From the NCBI GenBank assembly GCA_947632175.1, contig CANROC010000002.1:124001-188000 (forward strand): a stretch of DNA of 64,000 bases, in the 5' to 3' direction. The notes under the pieces are model-generated. The model made no database searches and was not told the DNA's origin. It was given only the letters and a program-made list of their open reading frames with translations. Numbering within the stretch: position 1 is the stretch's first letter; the number at the start of each line of letters is the position of its first letter. Shown one piece after another: positions 25,430 through 32,879 of this stretch. A program made the translations under genes and the position numbers. This DNA is from an uncultured Oscillospiraceae bacterium. GTDB taxonomy: Bacteria > Bacillota > Clostridia > Oscillospirales > Oscillospiraceae.

Positions 25430-26563
25430 TTATTCAAAGTCGCCCTCCCACTCTCTGGGAGCGCCGCTGAACATTCCGCCCATAAAGTCGTAATTGATGT
25501 TGAAATACCGCCCGGACTCCCCCTGGTCCATGGCGCGGATAAGCTCCATCTCCTCGTCCGTCAGCTCAAAATCGAAAATCTCGATGTTCTCCTGGATGTG
25601 GTCCGGGTTTGTGGAGCCGGGGATCACCGAAAAGCCCTCCTGGATATGCCAGCGGACGATGATCTGCACCACGCTCTTATCATGGGCGGCGGCGATGGAC
25701 TCCAGCGTCTCCGCGTTCAAAAGCCGCTGATCCCCGTGGCCCAGGGGATACCAGCACTCCACCTGGATGTTGTACTGCTCCGCAAGCTCCCTTGTCCCCT
25801 GCCGCTGGGCAAAGGGGTGGCACTCGATCTGCATGATTTGGGGCTTGATCTCCTGCTCCATGATGGCATTGAAAGCGTCCATGCGGTTGTCGAAGTTGCT
25901 GATGCCCAGGGCCCGTATCTTGCCCTCCCGATAGGCCCGCTCCATGTCCTTCCAGGCCGCCACGATGGTGTCGATGTCCCCCGCCGGGTGATGGAGGTAG
26001 ACCAGGTCCAGGTATTCAACGCCCAGCCGCTCCAGCATCCCGTCGATGGCGTTGTAGGCGTCGCCGTACTCGCTGGGCCACAGCTTGTCCGTGATCCAAA
26101 TCTCCTCCCTGGGCACGCCGCTGTCCCGGATGCCCTGACCCACGCCGCGCTCTTGAAGATACCCGTGGGCGTCGTCCAGGTGGCGGTAGCCGGACCTCAG
26201 CGCCGCCGCCACAGCCTCACGGGAGGTCTCGTTGAGTACGCCCAGGTCGCCGTTCTCCAAGCTCTGGATCTGTGTGCCAAGCCCAAACTGGGGCATCTGC
26301 ACGCCGTTATTGAGGGTGATGAAGGGGACGCCCTCCACGGACGTGATGCGGGAACCGTCCGCAGGGCCGCTGCCGGGGGCCTCGACAAGGGTGTCAGCGT
26401 CAGGAGCTGGCGGCTCGTCACTTTGGGTCGGTCCATCACTTTGGGCTGGCTCCGTACTTTCCTGCGATTCGGGGGCCGTATCGGTGTTTTCCGTTGCCCC
26501 TCCGCAGGCGGTCAGGGAGATGGCGAGAGCAAGCGCGAGCAACAGCGCGACTGTTTTCCTCAT
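25430..26563 (-). CDS. Lipoprotein aldo/keto reductase
   Basis: 377 residues. A lipoprotein signal (VALLLALALAISLTAC, lipobox LTAC) precedes a 60-residue acidic Ser/Pro/Glu linker. The complete aldo/keto reductase fold follows from about residue 75, with catalytic Asp/Tyr in RHLDDAHGYLQERG, Lys in WITDKLWPSE and His in VYLHHPAGDID. Export of an NADPH enzyme is unusual. First gene of the eight-gene-interval operon to 20087, behind promoter C. Either it works outside with another electron donor, or it has become a binding protein. The tetrad is intact. Confidence 0.88.
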   Translation of the reverse strand: MRKTVALLLALALAISLTACGGATENTDTAPESQESTEPAQSDGPTQSDEPPAPDADTLVEAPGSGPADGSRITSVEGVPFITLNNGVQMPQFGLGTQIQSLENGDLGVLNETSREAVAAALRSGYRHLDDAHGYLQERGVGQGIRDSGVPREEIWITDKLWPSEYGDAYNAIDGMLERLGVEYLDLVYLHHPAGDIDTIVAAWKDMERAYREGKIRALGISNFDNRMDAFNAIMEQEIKPQIMQIECHPFAQRQGTRELAEQYNIQVECWYPLGHGDQRLLNAETLESIAAAHDKSVVQIIVRWHIQEGFSVIPGSTNPDHIQENIEIFDFELTDEEMELIRAMDQGESGRYFNINYDFMGGMFSGAPREWEGDFE

Positions 26564-26595
26564 GGAGCTGTCCTCCTTTTACTTCTTATATCAAT

Positions 26596-26659
26596 AGTAT
26601 AAAAAAATCGAGACCTCCTGAGAAGTCTCGATTGGTTATCTGATTCTTACTTAAGGTTA
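26596..26659 (-). promoter_or_regulatory. LysR-type promoter C (lipoprotein AKR operon)
   Basis: Minus strand. Dyad TAACCTTAAGTAA (26647-26659) begins right at the LysR stop codon, with the GACTTC block, weak -35 TTCTCA (26619-26624) and -10 TATACT (26596-26601). A hairpin (26606-26633) with a T7 run on the minus strand makes the same segment a good terminator for the LysR gene. Same geometry as promoters A, B and D. Confidence 0.78.
26606..26633 (-). terminator. Terminator of the LysR gene embedded in promoter C
   Basis: AATCGAGAC / GTCTCGATT stem followed by TTTTTTT on the minus strand, 25 nt after the LysR stop. Confidence 0.65.
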
Positions 26660-27565
26660 TAACTGATTCTCCGCCAGAACTTTCCCCAGCGCCTCCATGA
26701 ACCGGGCCACCGTCTCGGAGGGCTCAGGGGAGTAGAGGATGCCCACCGGCATTTTGTGCTCCCATTGGACGGGGATGACCTTTAAAAGCGGGTGGACCAC
26801 GTTCCAGCTCTTGATGACCGTCAAAATATCCCGGCGCTGTTCGCACTGGTTGAAGATGTCGATGCTGTAGTAATCGAAGTCCTCAATCTCGATTTGCGGG
26901 TGGTTCTCCTTAAGGTCCCGGCGCAGCTCGTCCATGTTCCGGCACCAGCCGCGCTTTGCCATCAGGAGATTCCTGCCGTAAAGGTCCTCCACCGCGAGAC
27001 TGTCCTTTGATGCCAGTGGGTCATAGATGGACACGGCGCAGCAGATCGGTTCCATAGTAATGACAAGCCCCTGACAGTTTCGGTTTTTCATGAGAAGCTC
27101 GTCCGGGAAGCCGGTTACCACGTCGATGTTCTGTCCAAGATTCTTCAATATCTCCACGGCGTTGTCCTGGGTATTCTCAAAGGGCACCAGCTTGAAGCTC
27201 ACATCGGCGCAGTACTCGTGGATGCGGGGCCACAGGTCCATGAGCATCTGGGCGGGCATCATGGGCGAGGTGCCGATGCGCACCACTTTGTCCGCCTCCA
27301 GCATGGCGTTTCGTGCCCGCAGGACCGCCTCCTCGCAAAAGCCGGTGATGTACTTGGCGTCCTTGTAGAGCGACACCCCCGCCTTCGTCAGCGTCAGCCC
27401 CCGGTGGGTCCGATCAAAGAGCCGCACGCCGATGTCGTTCTCCAGCTGGTTTATCTGCTTGATCAGCGCCGCCGATGTAATAAACAGCTCCTCCGCCGCC
27501 TTATTGAAGCTCCCCGCCTCCGCCGTGCGGATGAAGGAGGTGAAGTTCAGGTTGTTGATGTTCAT
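26657..27565 (-). CDS. LysR family transcriptional regulator
   Basis: 302 residues from the ATG at 27565. The N-terminal winged helix reads FIRTAEAGSFNKAAEELFITSAALIKQINQLENDIGVRLFDRT, the family signature, and is followed by GLTLTKAGVSLYKDAKYI. The rest is the periplasmic-binding-like effector domain (VRIGTSPMMPAQMLMDLWPRI...). It lies immediately upstream of promoter C, in the same orientation. Four promoters of the block carry T-N11-A dyads at the position where LysR proteins bind, so this gene product is the obvious candidate activator. Its effector may be a redox-active or carbonyl compound, by inference only. Confidence 0.93.
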   Translation of the reverse strand: MNINNLNFTSFIRTAEAGSFNKAAEELFITSAALIKQINQLENDIGVRLFDRTHRGLTLTKAGVSLYKDAKYITGFCEEAVLRARNAMLEADKVVRIGTSPMMPAQMLMDLWPRIHEYCADVSFKLVPFENTQDNAVEILKNLGQNIDVVTGFPDELLMKNRNCQGLVITMEPICCAVSIYDPLASKDSLAVEDLYGRNLLMAKRGWCRNMDELRRDLKENHPQIEIEDFDYYSIDIFNQCEQRRDILTVIKSWNVVHPLLKVIPVQWEHKMPVGILYSPEPSETVARFMEALGKVLAENQL

Positions 27566-27749
27566 CAAAACACCCCGCTGTATGGTTTTTTCTACATTTC
27601 ATCATAAAAAATCTGTCATTAAAAATCAAGTAAAAGATGTAAATAAGTTGTAAACTTCATACGACCTCCAAAAATTCTCTCTTAAAAATCCGATTTACTC
27701 TTGAAATTCCCTCCCCAATCTGTTATATTACTACTTGCGCCAAGCAAAT

Positions 27750-27826
27750 GCGCCCGTAGCTCAGCTGGATAGAGTGTCAGACTCCGACTCTGAAGGTCGT
27801 GCGTTCGAATCGCATCGGGCGTACCA
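27750..27826 (+). tRNA. tRNA-Arg (anticodon CCG)
   Basis: Cloverleaf of 73 nt plus ACCA: acceptor GCGCCCG/CGGGCGT (first pair G-U), D arm GCTC/GAGT, anticodon stem TCAGA/TCTGA around CTCCGAC (anticodon CCG, at 27784-27786), and T arm GTGCG-TTCGAAT-CGCAT. The 3' CCA is encoded. An integrase gene starts a short distance downstream, so the 3' end is a plausible integration site. I see no second copy of the tRNA end in the window. Confidence 0.93.
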
Positions 27827-27861
27827 AAATCCCCGGATTCCGTAAGGATTCCGGGGATTTT
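27827..27861 (+). terminator. Terminator after tRNA-Arg
   Basis: AAAATCCCCGGA stem paired with TCCGGGGATTTT, directly after the CCA end. Confidence 0.8.
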
Positions 27862-27887
27862 ACTGTCTATTTGTTGCTATTTTGTGG

Positions 27888-28205
27888 TCATGTCTCATCG
27901 TGCTGTGTCTCATCGGAGAGTATCTCCATCATTATTCTCGCGCCGAGGATGAACGCGTCTTTGAAACGCTCCAGTGTGACGAGGTAATTTACCTCATCCC
28001 TGCCCGCTTGGTAGGTGCGGAGGGTTTCGGCGGTGTTTTTGTCCAGCTGGGACAGGAGCTGCTCCTCCTGTATCACCACCTCTTTCATAAGCCCTGATGC
28101 CTCCGGGATGAGCCTGCCGGACTGCTCGAAGGGCCGGATGTTGCCGTCAAAGAGGAATTTGAGTATGTCTATTTCACACCTCCAGCGCTTCCTGAAGCTT
28201 CTCAC
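27888..28205 (-). CDS. Small protein next to integrase (DUF6809-like)
   Basis: Up to 105 residues. The stretch ILKFLFDGNIRPFEQSGRLI and a following helical region (EEQLLSQLDKNTAETLRTYQ) resemble small uncharacterised proteins found beside integrases and in mobile elements of Clostridia. The frame overlaps the integrase end. The only standard start is a GTG at 28205, but the family-like part begins near an ATA codon about 28167, so the start is uncertain. It lies between the integrase and the tRNA. Function unknown. Confidence 0.55.
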   Translation of the reverse strand: MRSFRKRWRCEIDILKFLFDGNIRPFEQSGRLIPEASGLMKEVVIQEEQLLSQLDKNTAETLRTYQAGRDEVNYLVTLERFKDAFILGARIMMEILSDETQHDET

Positions 28206-29349
28206 TGGCGGCGCGTTTGTTCTTGTCGAAGGCGTGGGTGTAGATGTCCAGGGTCGTGCTGACTTGAGAGTGACCCAGGAGGCCGGCGACGGTGGCGGGG
28301 TCGGTGCCGCCCGCGATCATCAGGCTCGCCGCTGTGTGGCGGAGGCTGTGGACGCTGAGGTTGTCCGGGAGACCATATTTGCGGAGGATATTCTTGAACC
28401 GCCACGTGAAGGATGTGGGCGTCATCGGGAGGCTCGTCCCCTTGCGGCGGAAGAGATAGTCGTCATCGGTGATTTGCCTTTTCTCGTACTACTCCGCCTC
28501 GTCCTCGCAGTATTTTCGGTAGTCCTCCAGCAGAGATTCCATCTCGGCGGAGAAGTACACGTACCTGTCCCCGGCGGCGGTCTTTGGCGGCTTCACGATG
28601 ATGTCCTCGCCTGTGAGCTTCACCACATTGCGGTGGATGTGGATGGTATGGTCGTTGCGGTCGAAGTCGCTCCACTTGAGCCCACAGCACTCCCCTCGCC
28701 GCATGCCCGTGGAGATAACCAGCTTGAAGTACGTCTCGTACTTGATGTTCTCCTGCCCCAAGGCCGCGATGATCTGCGCCGCTGTCTCCTCATCGGCGAC
28801 GGGACGCTTGAACTTCTTCCCGGCGTATTTGAAGGTCCGCCACGCCGGGTTCCTGTCAATAAAACCGCCCTCCACGGCGTCGGAGAGGATTCCACATAGA
28901 CACGCGTGGACACCCTCGATGGTCGCCTCGGAGAGCGGTTTTCCTGTGTTCTTATTCTTTTTGCGTCGCATATCCGCGTAGAGCTTGCGGAAGTGGTCGG
29001 CGGTCAGCTCTGTGAGCTTGTACCCGCCGAGGACAGGGAGAAAGCGTTCCGTGTCCTGCCTTTCCCGTATGACGGTGGATTTCGCCAGCTTCGTGGGCGC
29101 TATGTCCCGAAGCCAGATTTCCGTGTACTCGGCTAATGTGGTATTGGGGTTTCTTTTCGGGGTGATGTTCTTGCAGGTCATCTCAAACAACGGCGCTTGT
29201 TCCTGGAGCCATTTGTCCGTCTGCTTTTGTGTCAGGCCCTCCGGCGGGTGGACGGTCTTCTGCTGGGGTGGGCGGCGCTTGCCGTTGTGGTCGTAGCCCA
29301 TGGATACGATGATCAGGTACCCGCCGCCCCTTTTTCTGATGCTTGCCAT
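28174..29349 (-). pseudogene. int: Tyrosine integrase interrupted by an in-frame TAG
   Basis: Start ATG at 29349 (GAGGG upstream). The core-binding domain (TTLAEYTEIWLRDIAPTKLA) and the first catalytic Arg (STGMRRGECCGLKW) lie before a TAG at 28489-28491. In the same frame the protein continues with DDDYLFRRKGTSLP, then HSLRHTAASLM (His, Arg), LLGHSQVSTTLDIYTH (His and nucleophilic Tyr). All catalytic residues are present and no frameshift exists. Only the amber codon separates the parts, about 391 codons in total, which is the normal length of a Tn916/phage-type integrase. A recent nonsense mutation is most likely. Confidence 0.85.
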
Positions 29350-29465
29350 ACTGTAGCCCTCTTTTCTCTTGTAATTTGCCCTCGTGTGGCAAACACACAA
29401 TACCCCAAGCATCGAGAAATAGCTACTATTTTTTTACTTTTCTACATAACCAACAAAGCTGTCCC

Positions 29466-30077
29466 TCAAGCCTGACCCGCTTCCCGGTCAGGCTTCAAAT
29501 TCACTGTGGGATTCGCCTCATTGATTCTCCCATAACACAGGCAGTCAGAGGCGTGGTCGTTGATAATGCCGCAGGCCTGGAGGTGCGAGTAGATGGTCAC
29601 CGACCCCACGAACTTGAAGCCACGCTTTTTGAGGTCCCGGCTGATCTCATCCGAAAGGCCGTTGCTGACGGGAATTCTCCCCTCCGCATGGCCATCGTAG
29701 AGGACGGTTTTCCCTTCCGTATAGCCCCACAGGTACGCGCAGAAGCTGTCAAACTCTGCCCGGACCGTTTGATAACACCGGGCGTTATTTATAACGGCCC
29801 GGGCCTTCCGCTCGGACCTCAGCATCCCCGGCGTGCGCAAAATGCGCTGTATGTCCTCCTCGCCGTAGGCGGCGATCTTGTCGTATTCGAAATTCTCAAA
29901 GCATTGCCGAAAAATCTCCCGTTTTTTCAGCATCAGCCCCCAGCTCAGCCCGCACTGGAGACACTCCAGCGTCAGATGCTCGAACATCTGCCTGTCGTCA
30001 TGTACCGGCACGCCCCACTCGTTGTCGTGGTAAGCCCGCATAGTCTCATCGACAAGCGCCCAATCGCAATGTCCCAT
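29466..30077 (-). CDS. tag: DNA-3-methyladenine glycosylase I
   Basis: 203 residues from the ATG at 30077 after AGAAGGAGGG. Tag-specific features: CDWALVDETMRAYHDNEWGVP at the N-terminus, LECLQCGLSWGLMLKKREIF with the catalytic Glu region, and a C-terminal zinc site HLQACGIINDHASDC. Removes 3-methyladenine from alkylated DNA in the cytoplasm. A single gene with no operon partner, divergent from the metallophosphoesterase gene. Length agrees with the family (about 190 residues). Confidence 0.93.
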   Translation of the reverse strand: MGHCDWALVDETMRAYHDNEWGVPVHDDRQMFEHLTLECLQCGLSWGLMLKKREIFRQCFENFEYDKIAAYGEEDIQRILRTPGMLRSERKARAVINNARCYQTVRAEFDSFCAYLWGYTEGKTVLYDGHAEGRIPVSNGLSDEISRDLKKRGFKFVGSVTIYSHLQACGIINDHASDCLCYGRINEANPTVNLKPDREAGQA

Positions 30078-30138
30078 AAAAATCCCTCCTTCTCTCTCAA
30101 TCATACCACAAAATCCGCCTTCTGCCTATCCGCAAGCT

Positions 30139-30166
30139 TGATTTTATTGAATTAACCGTTATAATG
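30139..30166 (+). promoter_or_regulatory. SigA-type promoter of the first metallophosphoesterase gene
   Basis: TTGATT (30139-30144), 16-nt spacer, TATAAT (30161-30166). The upstream ATG at 30164 falls inside the -10, which rules it out as the start and favours the ATG at 30191. Confidence 0.7.
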
Positions 30167-30190
30167 GGTACAAAGGCGGTGAGAGCTTCG

Positions 30191-32026
30191 ATGGATCGGA
30201 ACGTTTACGATTTAAAACGCATGGAAAAGGCGCTGGCCCGGGTTTCCTACGCCGGGGCGGCGCTGGGCGGCGCGGCTGCGCTGCTCACCGCTTGGGCCGT
30301 GAGCGCGCGGCAGGCGCGCACGGTCACGGAGCTTGAACCGGTCCTGCGGTTTTTCGTGAGCGGCGGCTTTCTGGCCATTCCGGCCTTTGCGGCGTTCTTT
30401 GCCGTCCTCTGGTTTCGCTGCTCCTTCGTGGGAAAAATCAAGGTCACCCACGCTGCGGCGGACTATTTGCGCTTCGAGCGCTCCCGTCTGAGCCGTGGGA
30501 GGTTCCTGACGGCGTGCGTCGTCTGGGCGGCGTCCTTCCTGACGGCGCTGCTGGCCGGGGACCGGGTGGTACCCGTCATCGCGCTGGGCCTTTCCTGCAT
30601 TGCGGCGTTTTTGGCCGCGTTCTGGGGCCTGGGGCGGCTTCGGCTCGCCCGCGTGAAGCCGGAGCTTGTGCCGGACGGGGACGTTTCGGACGCCCCGGAC
30701 CCGGTCCGGGAGCGGCGGCGGGCCCTTACGCGCTGGGCCATATACTGGGCCGTTGTGCTGGCGCTCTACGGGGCCAGCGCTGTCATTTTTGAAAGCCTCG
30801 TCCTCTACCTCCCCATCCTCCTGCTGGCAGCGGGGTATTTCATCGTGAGAATTCTCATCAACCCGCCCTTCCGGCCCTACGCCTCCCTCAAGCGCAAACG
30901 CCTGACGGTGCGGCTTACGAGCCTTGCGTCCCTGGCGGTACTCTTGTTGGCGGGCCTCTCCGTCATCCTGGACGGCACCAACTACAATGGGCGCTACATC
31001 GGGACCATGGACTACTCGGTTTTTGAGCATCACAGCACGGCCTCCTACGACCCAGAGACCGGCGTCTACACCCTCCGGGCCGACCATGAGGGGTTCAAGA
31101 TCCTCCAGCTCACGGACACCCACATCGGCGGGAGCGTCACCACCATCGGCCTCGACCGGCGGGCCTTCGACGCCTGCTATGACCTCATAAAAAGGACCAA
31201 ACCGGACCTCATTATCCTCACCGGGGACCTGGTCTACCCCATCCCCATCCAGAGCTTCAGCACCAACAATCTGGTACCCCTGTGGCAGCTGGCGGAGTTT
31301 ATGAACAGCGTGGGCATCCCCTGGGCCATGGTCTACGGAAACCACGACACGGAGCTCATCGCCAAATACGACGTGAAGACCCTGAACGGCATCTTCCGTC
31401 AAATGAAAAACGACCCGGCCTGTCCCCTGCTCTACGCCGACACCCAGCCGGATATCTACGGGCGGTATAACCAGCTCCTGCGCATCGAAAACCCGGACGG
31501 GAGCCTGGAGCGTGTGTGCTTCCTCATCGACTCCAACGACTACGTGGCGGGCAGCTCCGAGGTCAACGACTACGACTCCGTCCACGCCGACCAGATCGAC
31601 TGGTACCGCGAAACGGTGGACGCCCTCGAGGGCGAGGAGGGGCGTACCGTGCCCTCCTTCGTCTTCATGCACATCCCCTTCCGCGCCTTTGCCGACGCCG
31701 CCGATGCCCTGGAGCGAGGCGACCCGGAGGCACGGTATCTCTTTGGGGAAAACGGCGAGGGCGTGAGCTGTCCGGACCATGACAGCGGCTTTTTCGAGGC
31801 CATTTTGGAGAAGAAGAGCACCCAGGCCGTCTTCGTGGGCCATGACCACTTGAACAACCTGGGCGTCAACTATAAGGGCGTGGACCTCGTCTACTCCAAA
31901 TCCATCGATTTCCTCGCCTACCCCGGCATCGCCCACGAGACCGCCCAGCGCGGCGGGACGCTCATCACCCTGGACGGTCGGGGCGGGTATGTGATCGAGC
32001 AGATTGAGTATAAGCAACAGGGGTAA
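30191..32026 (+). CDS. Membrane-anchored metallophosphoesterase (copy 1)
   Basis: 611 residues. The N-terminal 280 residues contain about six hydrophobic helices with a charged loop (VRERRRALTRWAIYW). The C-terminal half is a calcineurin-like phosphoesterase: LQLTDTHIGG (about 303), LTGDLVYP, VYGNHDTE (about 383), FMHIPFRAFADA and FVGHDHLNN (about 550), giving all metal ligands. The start at 30191 is preceded by GGCGGTGA, also conserved in the paralogue at 45487. The domain could act on phosphodiesters or cell-envelope phosphates at the membrane surface. Function unknown. The C-terminal half is nearly identical to copy 2 while the membrane part diverges. Confidence 0.88.
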   Translation: MDRNVYDLKRMEKALARVSYAGAALGGAAALLTAWAVSARQARTVTELEPVLRFFVSGGFLAIPAFAAFFAVLWFRCSFVGKIKVTHAAADYLRFERSRLSRGRFLTACVVWAASFLTALLAGDRVVPVIALGLSCIAAFLAAFWGLGRLRLARVKPELVPDGDVSDAPDPVRERRRALTRWAIYWAVVLALYGASAVIFESLVLYLPILLLAAGYFIVRILINPPFRPYASLKRKRLTVRLTSLASLAVLLLAGLSVILDGTNYNGRYIGTMDYSVFEHHSTASYDPETGVYTLRADHEGFKILQLTDTHIGGSVTTIGLDRRAFDACYDLIKRTKPDLIILTGDLVYPIPIQSFSTNNLVPLWQLAEFMNSVGIPWAMVYGNHDTELIAKYDVKTLNGIFRQMKNDPACPLLYADTQPDIYGRYNQLLRIENPDGSLERVCFLIDSNDYVAGSSEVNDYDSVHADQIDWYRETVDALEGEEGRTVPSFVFMHIPFRAFADAADALERGDPEARYLFGENGEGVSCPDHDSGFFEAILEKKSTQAVFVGHDHLNNLGVNYKGVDLVYSKSIDFLAYPGIAHETAQRGGTLITLDGRGGYVIEQIEYKQQG

Positions 32027-32041
32027 TTAAGCTCTGCATCA

Positions 32042-32840
32042 TCACGATGCCAACAAACTCTGCGTCATGACTTCCGCGGCGTGGCGTTTAAGCTCCATCT
32101 GCGGATGACAGTAGGTGCGCTCCAGGAAAGACGTGTCGCCGTGTCCGGCAAGCTCCGCTACGGTCTGCTTATCCACGCCGCTGTGGAGGAGGGTCGTGAC
32201 AAAGTAATGGCGGAGGGTGTGAAGGTGAAACTCGCTGGGGAAGCCCAGCTCTTCGTAGATCGTCCGCAGGTGCTTTGTGAAGGTGTCCGGGTGGATGAGA
32301 GTTCCGTCGTCGTTCGTGAACAGGTAGTCGCTGGACTCGATGCCCTGCTCCTCCGCTACGCGGATCTGGTAGTAGCAGTAGCCCTTTATAAAGGATGTGA
32401 TGTCCTCGTCGATGGCGAGGACCCTGATCTTGCCGTTCTTGGTGGGGCCCCCCTCACCCCCTCCCCTGCCACGACGCTCCGGGAGCGACTGACGGTGAGG
32501 ATACAGCGGTCGCCGTCCATGATGAAATCCGACCACTTGAGAGCGCACAGCTCGCCGCGCCGGCAGCCGGTGTAGATGGCCAGCAGATAGTAGGCTTTGT
32601 ACTGCCACGGCTCGTCCACGAGCCCGTCGAGGAACTCCTTCGCCTGCTCCGGCGTGGGGATGAATTGCTCCCGCCGCTCGGTGTCAGGGAGGTCGATCAT
32701 CCGCGCCGGGTTCTTCTGGATGATTTTGTTGCGCTTGGCATCCGAGAGGACAGCGGAGACGACAGTGAGGTACTTTTGCACCGTGGCCTCCTGGATGGGC
32801 TTGCCCCGGCGTGTCCACTTGCGAAGCAAAGGGGGGCCTC
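32042..32840 (-). pseudogene. Decayed tyrosine integrase, frameshifted and N-terminally truncated
   Basis: One frame (32386-32829) has KYLTVVSAVLSDAKRNKIIQ and YTGCRRGELCALKWSDF with the first catalytic Arg. The other frame (up to about 32450) has GKIRVLAIDEDI, LHTLRHYFVTTLLHSGV (His, Arg) and AGHGDTSFLERTYCH (His, Tyr). They join across a G6 run near 32447-32452, where one G appears lost. The usual N-terminal arm-binding domain is missing. It differs clearly from the integrase at 28174, so it is the trace of a second mobile element. Confidence 0.8.
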
Positions 32841-32879
32841 GAAAGTCATCCTCTCCGCATTGCCGTCAATGCAATATGT

